Source: Paguma larvata
Lineage: Eukaryota > Chordata > Mammalia > Carnivora > Viverridae
NCBI GenBank assembly: GCA_030068075.1
Contig: CM057835.1
Location: 37,313,715-37,377,714, forward strand
Reading direction: 5' to 3'
Length of the DNA: 64,000 bases
The notes under the pieces were generated by a model. The model saw nothing but the letters and a program-made list of their open reading frames with translations, was not told where the DNA came from and did no database searches. Of this stretch, positions 23,336-34,560 are shown one piece after another. A program made the translations under genes and the position numbers. How positions within the stretch are numbered: position 1 is the first letter of the stretch; every line of letters starts with the position of its first letter.

Positions 23336-23743
23336 TTTTTTTTTTTTTTTAATTTAAATTTTAGTTAGTAACATACAGTACAATATTGGTTTCAGGAGTA
23401 GAATCCAATGTTTCGTCACTTACACACAACACCCAGTGCTCATCACAAGTGCCCTCTTAGGACTTCCCTTCTTCTACCCTCAGTTTGTTCTCTATTGTTA
23501 AGAGTCTCTGGTGGTTTGCTTCCTTCTCTCCTCTTTTTTTGTCTTTCCTCCCTTCCCATATGTTCATCCATTTTGTTTATTAAGTTCCATATATGAGTGA
23601 AATCCTGTGAAATCTTTCTCTGATTGATTTATTTTGCTTAGCATAATACACTCTAGTTCCATCCATGTCGTGGCAAATGGCGAGATTTCATTCTTTTTGA
23701 TGGCTGAGTAAGATTCCATTGTGTATATATACCACCAGGCTCT
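23336..23743 (-). mobile_element. Young L1 3' fragment nested in the old L1
   Basis: A poly-T run (the reversed tail) is followed by antisense L1 3' UTR text (AACATACAGTACAATATTGG to TTCCATTGTGTATATATACC). The old L1 reads through on both sides of it (GGGTTCACTCTTT before; ATGTTGAATAGTTCTAC after). Flanking CTCTTT-type bases may be the duplication. It closely resembles the L1 at 16.6 kb and the plus-strand part of the first L1. Confidence 0.85.
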
Positions 23744-24038
23744 CTCTTTATGTTGAATAGTTCTACAGCTTTTGACAAATGTATAATGCCATATATTCAC
23801 CATTACAATCTTGTGCAGAATAGTTTCGCTGCCCTAAAAATCTCCTATTCTCTACTTACTCATCCTTCCCTTCCTTCTTCCTTCAAAGTCCCTGGTAATT
23901 GTTGATCTTTTAACTGACTGTATAGTTTTGCCTTTTCTAGAATGTCATGTAGTCGGAATCGTACAATACTAGCCTTTAGAAACTGGCATCTTTTACTTAG
24001 CAATATGTATTTAAAGTTGTTTCTTCTTTAATCTTCTT

Positions 24039-24240
24039 TTATTTTTATGTTTTTTAAATTTTTGTTAGATACAGAGAGAGAGTGCGAGGGGGGAGAGGGG
24101 CAGAGGGAGAGAGAGAGAGAATCTTAAGCAGGCTCCATGCTCAGCAAGATGCAGGGCTTGATCCTATCACCCTGAGATCATGACCTGAGCTGAAATCAAA
24201 AGTCAGAAGCTCAACCAACTGAGCCACCCAGGTTCCCCTT
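24039..24240 (-). mobile_element. CAN-type SINE nested in the old L1
   Basis: Antisense copy with a GA-rich run, GGCTCCATGCTCAGC, ATCATGACCTGAGC and a head CAACTGAGCCACCCAGG. ATCTTCTT occurs at 24,031-24,038 and 24,241-24,248. The internal CTGTCAGC stretch is deleted. Confidence 0.92.
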
Positions 24241-26640
24241 ATCTTCTTATCACTGAATAACATTCCATTGTATGGAGTACCACAGTTAATCCACTCACCT
24301 TTTGAATGGTTTCTTGGTTACTTGCAATATTTTGGCAATTATGAATAGAGCTTTTATAAACATTATATGCAGGATTTTGTGTTACATAAGCTTTCAACTC
24401 ATTTGGGTAAATACCTAGGAGCATGATTGCTGGATTATATGGTAAGCCTATGTTTAGCTTTGTAGGAAACTGCCAAATTAACTTTCAAAGTGGCTGTACC
24501 ATTTTGCATTCCCGCCAGCAGTGAATGAGAGCTCCTGTTGCTTCATATTCTCACCAGCATTTGGTATTAGTGTTTTGGATTTCAGCCATTCTAATAAGTA
24601 TGTAGAACAGTATTCAATAAGCTGTTTTGATGATGTATTCTGTGGAGCGTCTTTTCCTATGCTTATTTCCCACCTGTATAACTTCTTTGCTGAAGTTTGT
24701 GTTCAGACCTTTTGCCATTTTTTAATTGGGTGGTTTGTTTTCTTATTATTGAGTTTTAAAAATTCTTTATATATTTTGGACAGATTCTTGTATCAGATAT
24801 GTGATTTGCAAATATTTTCTCCCAGCTTATGGCTTGTCTTTTCATTCTGTTAAGTGTCTTTTACAGAGCAGAAGTCTTAAATTTTAATGAAGTTCAACTT
24901 ATTAATTATTTATTTTATAGATTGAGTCTTAAAAATCATGTCCATGCCCAAGGTCATCTAGATTTTCTTCTGTGTCCTGTGTTATTTTCTAGAAGTTTTA
25001 CAGTTTTGCATTCACATTTACATCTATGATACATACTGAGTTAATTTTTTGTGAAGGGTATAAAGTCTGTACTTAAATTAAAAAAAAAAAAACTTTTTGG
25101 CATTTAGGCGTCCATTATTTGAGCATCAGTTTTTGAAAAGACTATTCTTTCTCCATTGAATCGACTTGGCTCTTTTGTCAAAAATAATTCAACTATAATC
25201 GTGTGGACCTATTTCTGGGCTCTCTGTTTTTTTCCATTGATCTATTTGTTGATTCTTTTGCTAATACTACACTCTCTTGTTTACTATAAAAGTCTTGAAG
25301 TTGTCAGTTCTCTGACTTTGTTCCACTTTAGAATTGTGTTGACTATTCTGTGTCTTTTTCCTTTCCATATAAGTTTTAGAATTATTTTATTGACATCCAC
25401 AAAATGACTTGTTGGGATTTTGATTGAGATTGCATCAAATCTATAGATCAAGTTGGGGAAAACTGACATCTTAACAATATTGAGTATTCTTGTACATGAA
25501 TATGAAATCTCTCTCTCTATTTTTAATTTCTTTCATCAGTGTTTTGGAGTCTTCTTAGACATTATGTTAGATTTATACCTAAGTATTTTATTTTTGTGTA
25601 TTAATGTAAATGGTGGAGTGTTTGTAATTCAAATTCCATTTGTTTATTGTTGATTTATAGGAAAAAGATTGGCTTTTGTATATTATCTTCTGTCCTGCAA
25701 CCTTGCTATAATCTATTATTAGTCCCAGCATTTTTTTGTTGTTGATTTTTTTGGGTTTTCTAGAAAGACCATCATTTCACCTGTGAACAAAACTTTATTT
25801 CCTTTTGCCCAATTTGTATGTCTTTAATTCTTTTCTTGTTGCATATCATTAGCTAAGAATTCCATACAATGTTGAATACGAATGGTGAGAGGGAATATCC
25901 TTGCCTTGTTCCCAATCTTAGGGGAAAAGTATCTAGTTTCTCACTATTAAGTTTGATGTTACCTGCAGGATTTTTGTAGATGTTCTTTATCAAGTTGAGG
26001 AAGTTCGTTTCTATTTCTACTCTGCTGAGTTTTTATTATGAATGGGTGTTGGATTTTTCCAAATGTTTTAAAGAAAGCTATTGATATGATCGTACGACAT
26101 TTTTTTCTTTAGTGTCTTGATCACATTAATAATTGATTTTTTTTTCACCCTGCATGTTGAACAAGGCTTGCATTCTAAAATAAATATCACTTGATTTTGT
26201 TGTTTAATTCTTTTTATACGTTGTTGGGTTGATTTGCTAATATTTTGTTGACAATGTTGGCATCTATGTTGAAGAGAGATATTAGTCTGTAGTTTTCCTT
26301 TCTTGTAATGTCTTTGACAGGATTTTGTATTAAGCTAATGCTGGCCTCATAGAATGAGTTTGCAAATATTTCCTGTTCTGTTGTCTGGAAGAAATTTTGC
26401 AGTAGTTGTCTCATTTTTCCCTTTAATGTTTGATAGAACTCACCAGTGAAACCTTCTGGTCCTGTTCTTTTCTTTTTTGGAAGTTTATTACTTATTGGTT
26501 TGATTTTTATTTTTTTAATCTATGTAGGTCTGCCAAGGTTATCTATTTCTCCTTGTATGAGTTTTGGTACTCTCTGTCCCATGTTCTGAAGGGTTTCACA
26601 TTTGGTTTAACACTATTGTTCCTGTCTTTAAATTCGTAAT

Positions 26641-26909
26641 AATTTTATCTTTGAACTTGTGATTCGTAAGTGATGTCCTGCAGGACAATGAAGCATGTCC
26701 ATGAGCAGGGGAGACACACACCATATGCACATCTGCCTTTCTCTGCTACATCATTGCATGTAGGCTTCAGGATGCCCTTGTGAGCATAGGGCAGAGTTTT
26801 AGCAAAACTCAAAGGGAAAACCAAGTTAAGCATGTTATCTAGAGAGGGCAGGGATAATGATGGGCCAGGGAGGCCATGCTATCCTTTAGAACAAGAACTT
26901 ACTTCAAAT
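26641..26909. other. Unassigned sequence
   Basis: Short interval between the old L1 and a SINE, with nothing recognisable. Confidence 0.45.
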
Positions 26910-26924
26910 AGAAATAAGGCAGTG

Positions 26925-27145
26925 AGGGGTGCCTGGGTGGCTCAGTCGGTTGAGCCGCCAACTTCAGTTCAGGTCATGATCTCGCGATCTGTGAGTTCGA
27001 GCCCCACGTCGGGCTCTGTGCTGACGGCTCAGAGCCTGGAGCCTGCTTCCGATTCTGTGTCTTCCTCTCTCTCTGCCCTTACCCTGTTCATGCTGTGCCT
27101 CTATGTCTCTCAAAAATAAATAAAACATTAAAAAATTTTTTAAAA
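26925..27145 (+). mobile_element. CAN-type SINE, well preserved
   Basis: Sense copy from GGGTGCCTGGGTGGCTCAGT through TCGCGATCTGTGAGTTCGAG (box B) to an A/T-rich tail. A perfect 15-bp duplication AGAAATAAGGCAGTG lies at 26,910-26,924 and 27,146-27,160. The low divergence and intact duplication indicate a fairly recent insertion. Confidence 0.97.
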
Positions 27146-27160
27146 AGAAATAAGGCAGTG

Positions 27161-27830
27161 GTATTTTTAAAACAAATAATCAAGGAACCCTATCATAACT
27201 CTTCTTACTCATGTTATCCCTTCTATGCGCCAACCACTTAAAAAGAAATGATGACACAGAGGAAAAGGCAATCATAGAGCAACCCATTGTTCCTTTACCT
27301 TTCGGTCCTTCTTTCGCTCATCAGTAAGATTAAGGCAGAGAATGTCTGTAGAATGTGTACATATTAAGAAGTAAAATAAAAATGGTTTAGTTCGTTTTGT
27401 GTATCATCACCTCTGGCATTTTGATAAGAGTAAAATAAAGTACATATACTTACAATGAGCTATAGATAGGAATTGTGCAGTTTAAGTGACATAATGTGCA
27501 AATTAAATGCCCTTATGTTCGTATTTAAATCTGTTATTGAAGAATATAAAGATAAACAAATTTGTGTTAATATTTATAATTTAAAATTTTTCTTTAATTA
27601 GCATAACAATAGCCAGGACATATAAAGCACCTTGACAAGAGAAACACCATGAAAGGAAAAGGCTTTATATTTTAGTATCTTTAATCACATGTGTTTCTTC
27701 TTTTTGCCCAAAGACTCCACATTTTTATTTTGCACAGGGTCCTGCAAATGATGTAACAAGCTCTGAACTCTTGAAGAAAAGATATTAAATATAAACAACA
27801 AAGAAGTTAATTGTATTGAAATGATTTCCT
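27161..27830. other. Unassigned AT-rich sequence
   Basis: Contains at about 27,726-27,750 a segment (TTTTGCACAGGGTCCTGCAA) similar to one at 4.24 kb, which may mark an unlabelled old repeat. No gene. Confidence 0.45.
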
Positions 27831-28385
27831 TAAAACATTTGCTGAAATTAATGACTTAACTTGGCAACAGAGAAGCTGTGCAAGAGAAAGACAGTGTTAG
27901 ATCTATTTGACAATTCAAAATTAAAAACTTTTCTACCTAAAGAAAAATATGAAATTAATGATAAGTTGGTAAATTACTTATAAAAATGACAGGTAAGGAA
28001 TCAATAATTTAATATATAACAAGATTTTCCAAATCAACATACAAAGCATCCTCATAGACAAATTGACAACACTATCAACAGATTATTTATAAAAGAAGAT
28101 ATAAAAAATATGAATCACCATAGTAAAAAAATATACTTTTACTGATAATAAAAGAATAAAAAATTTTAATGTGTTATTTTAATACCAAGGTGACATTGGC
28201 TGATGTGCAATGAAATAATCTTACACATTCATTTCCTGTGGACAAATACAGCTTAATAAAGACTCATTGGAGAAGTGTTTGGCAATGTGTATTAGGAGCA
28301 TTCAAAGAAATTGTTATCATCAATCCATAATTAATTTCCAGGAATTTTATCTAAGCAAATCATGAGAGACAAAATGGAAGGATTT
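27830..28385 (+). mobile_element. Old L1/HAL1-type LINE fragment
   Basis: Ordered landmarks of old L1 3' ORF2 in sense orientation: GTTTGGCAATGTGTATTAGG, TTTCCAGGAATTTTATCTAA, GCAAATCATGAGAGAC and GGATTTCTGTATAAGG. AT-rich and full of stops. Confidence 0.6.
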
Positions 28386-28454
28386 CTGTATAAGGTATTG
28401 ATTTTTATTTTTTAATATTATAAATAAGGTATATTGGTTGTTTTAAAACAAGTT

Positions 28455-28985
28455 CACACACTTTTCCAATCTTCCCTCCAAACGGCGAAGCCCAATTCAC
28501 CTTCCCTTGAGTGAGGGCAAGTCTTAGTGCCTTGGTTCTGAGCAGACTATCCTAGAAATGATGTTGTATAACTGCGTTATAAAAGGTATTACTGTTGGGG
28601 TGCCCGGTTGGCTCAGTAGGTTAAGCATCCAACTTCGGCTTGGGTCATGATCTTGGGGTTCGTGAGTTCGAATCCTGCGTCAGGCTCTATGCTGACAGCT
28701 CAGAGCCTGGAGCCTGCTTTGGATCTGTGTCTCCCTCTCTCTCTGTCCCTCCCCTGCTCATGCTCTGTCTCTCTTTCTCTCAAAAATAAACATTAAAATT
28801 TTTTTTAATGCATCACTGTTTTATCCTTGCTTGCTCTCTTGGTTTATTTGCTCTGAGGGAAGACACTCAAGCAGCCTTCTCGAGAGGCCCAATTGGTGAA
28901 GAACTGAAGTATCCTGCCAAGAGCTGTGAGTGAGCTGTCTTACAAAGGAATCCTCCAGCTCAGTTGGTCCTCCAGTAGATTAGAT
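28455..28985 (+). mobile_element. MLT1-type MaLR LTR, split by a SINE
   Basis: Before the SINE: TTCCCTTGAGTGAGGGCAAG and ATAAAAGGTATTACTG. After it: GCTCTGAGGGAAGACACTCA, AGGCCCAATTGGTGAAGAAC, GTGAGTGAGCTGTCTTAC and AATCCTCCAGCTCAG. This is the body of an MLT1-type LTR in sense orientation. The outer ends are uncertain. Confidence 0.65.
28597..28806 (+). mobile_element. CAN-type SINE inside the MLT1 LTR
   Basis: Sense copy from GGGGTGCCCGGTTGGCTCAG with box B GTTCGAATCC, then GCTGACAGCTCAGAGCCTGG and an A-rich tail. Flanks show an imperfect duplication of about 9 bases (TTACTGTT and TCACTGTT). Confidence 0.94.
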
Positions 28986-29039
28986 GCAACTCAAAATATC
29001 AGTGGTAGGTAGGACTGCTCTGTTGAATCTTTGGTAGGA

Positions 29040-30840
29040 TCCTGTAGGGAATTACAGAGATGATTATAATGTTGGAACAAAACATTGCCATTTCCTGGAG
29101 AGAAAATTCTCTCCTATCATGAAATATCTTCTGGTTTGCTACCAGGCTTTAGCAGAGACTGAACACTGGACCACAGGCCACCAAGTTATCATGTAACTTG
29201 AGCTGCCCATCACAAACTGCTGTCGTTTGACCCACCAACCTATAAATTAGGACATATACAGAAGCACTCATGATCAAATGGGAGGGATATATACTAGATT
29301 AGGCTCAAGTAGTTCCTGAAAGCACAAGGTGTATGAGGAAGTGGGAAAGATGGCCATGGACTCTATTCATACTTCCTCTCTCTTAACCTTTCCAACTTAT
29401 AGTCTTGTAGGGAATTCTCTTTGACCAATTGACTATTAAAGAAAAAAATTCGACCTGATTTTACAAGTGTGTTTTGCAAAACCACAGGCATCGTCAATAT
29501 AGCTGCAACATGAGAGTCCTACTCCAGGATGGCCGTGAAAGGTAGCGATAAAGGGCAGAAATTAAAATTATTCATTTTTCATAAAAGGAGAGATGATCAG
29601 AGTTATGGGTATACACCTATTTCTGAACTGTAGCTAATGTCACAGTCCTCAAGACTGTGGCTAGATAGTCAGGGACTTGGGAAGTGCATGTTTAGAAAAT
29701 TGGTGACGAGGAGATCAGGGGAAAAGGCATCTAGACAGACCCAGCATGAAAATATTTGTGCCCCATCATGCTCAGCAAAGGGTGACTACAGCGGAAGGAG
29801 CTTGTATTTATTTTTTTTTAATGTTTATTTATTTCAGAGAAAGAGAGACATAACATGAGCAGTGGAGAGGCAGAGAGAGAAGGGGATACAGAATCTGAGC
29901 AGGCTCCAGGCTCTGAGCTGTCAGCACAGAGCCCGACACGGGGCTCTAACTCATGGACTGTGAGATCATAACCTGAGCCAAAGTCGGGCGCTTAACCGAC
30001 TGTGCCACCCAGGCACCCCCAGAAGGAGCTTTTAATAATCAGGTAGGTAGGATAATATGATTTTTGGGATGTTGGTGAACTTCCTTTCCTAGCCATCCCT
30101 GTCACTTACCACTGAGCTCAGGGAAAAGAGGACATGGTGGCAGGAAGGGAGGTTATCCCCAAGGCCAACCTCGTTATCGCCATTGCTTAGTACTCAAACT
30201 GGCTCCCAGATTGCTTTCTTTGCAGGCAATGCTTCTGCCAAAACTACCATGTATGAACTTACAGGACAGTTTATTCATCATCATGGCCTTCACACATCAT
30301 TTCTTATGCCAGGGAAAGCACTTGATAGCAAATGAAACGTACAATGATTCCTGCTCATGGAATTCACCGTATTCATCATTGTCCTGGAATAGCTAACTTG
30401 ATAGAATGGCTTAATGGCCTTTTAAAGATTTAATTATGGCACCAACTAGGGCACAATATCTTGTGGGCCTGTGGCAGTATCCTCCAGGATGTGGCATCTG
30501 TTCTAAATCAGCATCCAATATTTGGTATTATTTCTCCCATAGCCAGGATCCAGGAAACGTGGGATGAAACTCTGGGCTTTGCTTGCTAGAGTTTATAATT
30601 CCAAAGGAAGGAATGCTCCCACCAGGGGATTTAATTCCATTGAATCAGAAATTGATATTGCCATCTGACTACTTTGGGCATCTCATGACATTGAACCAAC
30701 AGATGAAGAAGGGGATTCTTGACCTGGGTGGTGTAAATTTTCCTGACTATTGAGGGAAAATTGGTTGCTTCTATGCAATGAGGGTAAGGAGGAATATGTC
30801 TGGAATGTAGGAATTCCTGACACTTGACTTTTTCCTTCCT
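29040..30840 (+). mobile_element. ERVL-type endogenous retrovirus internal remnant
   Basis: Badly decayed sense-strand retroviral pol. The 29.1-29.5 kb part resembles the RNase H/connection region, 30.05-30.55 kb the integrase region, and about 30,570-30,830 the dUTPase module that sits after integrase in the ERVL group. Frames switch repeatedly and stops are frequent. A SINE interrupts it at 29,804-30,021. No LTR of its own is obvious. Identification rests on residue patterns seen in translation and on module order. Confidence 0.6.
29804..30021 (-). mobile_element. CAN-type SINE inside the ERVL remnant
   Basis: Antisense full-length copy with GGCTCCAGGCTCTGAGCTGT, GCACAGAGCCCGACACGGGG and head CGACTGTGCCACCCAGGCAC. 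The 10-bp duplication GAAGGAGCTT lies at 29,794-29,803 and 30,022-30,031. Confidence 0.96.
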
Positions 30841-30885
30841 CCTTAATTTGAATGCATCCTGCTCTAATAAAAACTGATGCTTCTG

Positions 30886-31105
30886 GGATGCCTGGGTGGC
30901 TCAGTCAGCTAAGCATTTGACTTCAGCTCAGGTCATGATCTCACTGTCTGTGGGTTCAAGCCCCTCATTGGGCTCTGTGCTGACAGCTTAGAGCCTGGAG
31001 CCTGCTTCAGATTCTCTGTCTCTTTCTCTCTCTCTGCCCCTTCCCCGTTCATACTCTCTCTCTGTCTCTCAAGAATAAATAAGCATTAAAAAAATTTTCT
31101 CTTAG
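30886..31105 (+). mobile_element. CAN-type SINE at the ERVL edge
   Basis: Sense copy beginning GGATGCCTGGGTGGCTCAGT. A perfect 15-bp duplication AAACTGATGCTTCTG lies at 30,871-30,885 and 31,106-31,120. The B-box region (GGGTTCAAGCCCC) and TC-rich run are intact. Confidence 0.96.
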
Positions 31106-31120
31106 AAACTGATGCTTCTG

Positions 31121-32850
31121 TGACTTGCTTAGTTTTTTCTTGATTGTTTTTAACTATTCATTCAGTGTATACTTTGCTGAATATGGGACTTAAATTCATT
31201 CATCCTGCAATTATTGAATGAATAATGAAGAGGGAATTTGGAGTCAGAAATTACTCATCACGGTGGAATGAATCAGGATTTGTTCCCCTAAAATCTCAGT
31301 TCCTCATAACTAGCAATGTATTTTCAGAGTAATAAGATAAAATAATCCATGAGCAGTCATTCCTTACCATAGTCTCTTTAATTCTGTACACATTCTTCCA
31401 CATTTTTGATCCTTTTTTGTTGCCCTCAATGCTCCTTTTCTTTATCACTACATTAGCAGTGTGCTTGCTGAACAAATTGCTTCAGGCTTTTAAAGGGAAT
31501 AGACAAGACTGCTTTCTGTCATGATTAACTTTTAGGATTTATGAAGGAAGCTGCTCCCAAGGTGTGGGCTGAAATCACTGACTACCCATATGTCGCTGGC
31601 ACTGCTAACCCGTAAAATCTGAGGCATACGTCTGTACGACCGAGCTTGCATAACTATAAAGAGCACTTCATTCGAAGGTTGGAGCTTTTGTTTTATGTCC
31701 TCTCAACTTTTCTTACAAAGTATTTAACCTCCAAAGGAGCTACCACCATTTATCTTACATTGCCTTAGAAAATATTTTAAAATAATGTCAAAGTAGGAAG
31801 AATTAAATGAATATGGTGAGAGAGAGTGTTGGAAATTTTTAATTCAATTCAGTGTCTCAAAAATTCATAAATAAATCAACTTGGATTAGATGGCAGTTAG
31901 ACTATAAAAAATACTATTTTTTTTGTAGGTGGGAATGTTTATAGGACTTTTATTGGCTTCATTCTGAAGTATGAATGGTATTCAGTCACTTATAGCTAAT
32001 CATATCTCTTAAAGATTTGCAAGGAAAAAAATCTGGCCAAAGTCCTATAGGTAGAATACTTCTATTTCCATTTTGAAGAGGAGAGACTACTAGAATTCAG
32101 AGAGCTGAATGGCTTGCCCATAAGTCATATATATGATGGATGGGGCTGAGAATCCAGATTCTTTCCACCCATCCCCATGTTTTAAACACTAAGGAAGTGG
32201 GGAGGGTAGCAAAATGCTTTTTTAAATAGCTTTTTAAAATTGTTTTTGTTTCCTAATCTCTCACAGCCTGAGTGATTACTGTCACATCTGCCACTTCAGA
32301 AGGCACAGAAAAGACTATGGACATAAGAGTAAGTGTAGATGGTGAGGAAGCTCACTGAGAAATGGATGGAGCCCAAAGATGGAGAGTTGTCTATTCTAAT
32401 ACATGAGTAATTCTAGAGACATGTTTCTACTCTCGTGGGAGACACCAGTGCAGTGGTCACTTAACTAATTTCTGAAACATGTGAGCCATTCTCTGTTCTT
32501 TACTTGTACCTGAATTTACTACCTGTGTGGTTTTGCTCTGGAAGGCAGGTTTCTTTCGAATCTACAACAGTGTTACCTAGTTCTAAAAAAAGCAAGCATG
32601 TAAATGAGAGATCTTCAGGTAGGGAGTTATAGTCTACAGACAGAGATCAATCAGATAGGGAAAGGCACAAAGCTAGAAGAGTGTAAATTACCTTGACTAA
32701 TATTGTAGATTTCATTTAAATAGAAAGTATTGATTAGTTTACCTTATGAGAAATATAACATCTAACCAATTCATAGTTTTAAACAAATGCTTGAATTGGG
32801 AAACAAAATTTAAATATCAGTCTTATTTGGACTCCTTTGAGAACACTCGT
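31121..32850. other. Unassigned single-copy-looking sequence
   Basis: About 1.7 kb with no recognisable repeat. A patch at 31,600-31,690 has more CpG pairs than its AT-rich surroundings. No open frame is supported. Confidence 0.45.
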
Positions 32851-33018
32851 ATAGCATAGAGGAAAGTTTTGAGTATGTTTTGAATGTAGGCTCCATCACT
32901 TGACACCCATGTAAGTGTAGAGAGTTATTCACCTCTGTAAGCTTCATTTTCCTCATCTGTAAAATGGGAATAACAACTGCAACTTCTTCTTAAAGTTGAT
33001 GTGAAAATTAAATGCCAG
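32851..33018 (+). mobile_element. MIR SINE remnant
   Basis: Sense MIR landmarks: a GGCTCCATCACTTGACACCC-like block, CACCTCTGTAAGCTTCATTT, TCCTCATCTGTAAAATGGGA and GTGAAAATTAAATGC. The TCATCTGTAAAATGGG core is exact. Confidence 0.85.
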
Positions 33019-33323
33019 TCCACATTCTATTTAAGCTTTTATTATGTTATGTATACATTGTGTGACTAATGGAACATACTACTGGCAAGTATTAGGAATA
33101 TATTTATTCTCTTTGTGACAAGATCAGATACATCATATACTATGTGTATATCATAGGAGGCAGGAATGGAGTAGTCATACAGTTAGCTTGATTTATGTTT
33201 GGGAGTTGGCAGTTACATCCAAATAGGACAGGCAAAGATAGGATTCAGTAGGCAGAAATGGAAAGATTAGGGCCTGAGGTCCCTGGGTGGGGAAAAACAC
33301 AAATTTTGGAACAATGCTGGGAG

Positions 33324-33785
33324 TGTCTGACCACAACAAACCCCCTCAGGCTTAAGGTTCTTCTTAAGAATGTGACAGACACCATCTACTCCCCCTCTGG
33401 TTTACTTCAGGAATTTGACAAAAGACCTGACTAAAAATAAGTAGTAGACCATAAAATGTTTGACCCACAAGGAATGGTATAGTGAAAGACCATCCCTCAT
33501 ACGCTGGAAATGAGCCAATCAGGAATGGATAACCCAGCACCTAGAGTTATCCAGCCAATAAGGGTAAAACCTGAGAAGGAACAAGGGGGAAAGGAAGGGG
33601 AGGGCGACCAGAACCTTATAAAACCAGGACCCTTGTTTCACCTTCCAATGCCCCCTCTCTGTAAAGAGAGCTTCCCTACTATTCTTATTTCTAATTTATA
33701 CTCTAATCAAGTTGTGTTTGCTGCTCATTCTTTGAAGTGGCAAGACAATGAATCTCAGGTGTTGAGGTAAAAAAATCTTGCAACA
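33324..33785 (+). mobile_element. Retroviral LTR (ERV class I-like), probably solo
   Basis: About 460 bp. Two CCAAT boxes occur, in GAGCCAATCAGGAATGG near 33,512 and CAGCCAATAAGG near 33,552. A TATAAAA box lies at about 33,617. A purine-rich run comes between, and a pyrimidine-rich R/U5-like part follows. That is the usual order for a gammaretrovirus-like LTR. The sequence can be read as TG...CA, but no sure 4-6 bp duplication was found and the ends are approximate. No gag, pol or env lies next to it. The 86-codon frame at 33,510-33,770 lies in the LTR and is incidental. Confidence 0.65.
33500..33640 (+). promoter_or_regulatory. LTR promoter-like cluster (two CCAAT boxes plus TATA)
   Basis: CCAATCAG near 33,515, CCAATAAGG near 33,554 and TATAAAA near 33,617 are spaced like an RNA polymerase II promoter in a retroviral U3. 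Transcription would begin about 25-30 bases after the TATA box. Activity is not shown by sequence alone. Confidence 0.5.
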
Positions 33786-33849
33786 CAAACAAGCAGAAAG
33801 GGATTGAGAAGGATAGTGAAGTGACTAACAAAGTGCCTAGTAGACTAGG

Positions 33850-34440
33850 CTGAGTGTGGAAGGAAGTGAAACATTTACAAGGATGAAATGCAGGAGAAAC
33901 TGGAGAAGTTCAAGGACTGGATCCGACATGAGGTGAAGATAGGAAGTATGGTAGGTGATTGCTAAGAGGACAGAAGATTATGCTGACCAGGTTGAGAATT
34001 GGTGCATATGCTTTCTGAGGTGGAGCATTTGTGGGTAATGACAAAGCCCAAGGTGTAGTCATGCTGAAGAGAAGGAAGAAGGGGTTAACTGGAATTTGTG
34101 AAGGCCCAAGAATAAAGAAGCCGGGGTGACAGATGAATGGTTTACATGTTCATAGAGGTACCCATGATGATGGCAGAAAAATAAGTGGAAGAATGGGTAC
34201 ATTATATTAGTGAGGAAGTGTAAAGGCTGTAGTAGCTGGGAAACTCGGATCTCCACAGAGGAAGGGTTACTGCAGGAAGTTCATCCAACATTTAGTGGCC
34301 AGAAGGCAAGTAACACCCCTTGTCTTGAGGCATTTTGGGATTTCTGAGAAAGAGTCTGAGCTTGAAAGAAGACGAAGGATAGCAGTATTTGGAGGGGGAA
34401 ATCAAGTTTAAGGTAAGACTAGGAGGTGAGGAGGCTGGAG
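33850..34440 (-). mobile_element. Possible L2/CR1-type LINE fragment (antisense)
   Basis: Purine-rich text such as GACAAAGCCCAAGGTGTAGT and GTGGCCAGAAGGCAAGTAAC resembles antisense ORF sequence of L2/CR1-type LINEs. No terminal landmark is present, so this is tentative. Confidence 0.35.
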
Positions 34441-34442
34441 GG

Positions 34443-34560
34443 TGATAATTCTCACCTGCCTACATTAGAATCATCCTCAGGGCTTTTAAAAATCACCCAT
34501 GTCTGAGCACTTCCCAAACCAGCTGAGTCTAATTCTCTTAGATTGGTGTTGTCAACTCTA
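34443..34560 (+). mobile_element. MER5-like hAT fossil
   Basis: AATTCTCACCTGCCTACATT, AGAATCATCCTCAGGGCTTT and TAAAAATCACCCATG match the body of MER5-type hAT-Charlie elements. Terminal repeats are eroded. Confidence 0.6.

Larger units (their letters stand above)
23105..26640 (-). mobile_element. Old L1 (L1M-type), antisense, with nested insertions
   Basis: A long antisense L1. The 3' UTR is at 23,105-24,030 with landmarks such as GTACATTAGGGTTCACTCTT and ACTGCCAAATTAACTTTC. Beyond about 24,600 the minus strand carries ORF2 remains, including MSVFPNLIYRFDAISIKIPT (25,284-25,469) and an RT-region frame at 26,214-26,414. It is 5'-truncated near 26,640. Stops and frameshifts are common. A young L1 and a CAN SINE interrupt it, so it predates both. 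Confidence 0.88.

Noticed and set aside
26925..27145. tRNA gene suggested by box A/box B-like text in this and the other SINEs
   Set aside because: The tRNA-like head belongs to CAN SINEs. The rest has the SINE body, tail and target-site duplications, and a cloverleaf is not preserved.
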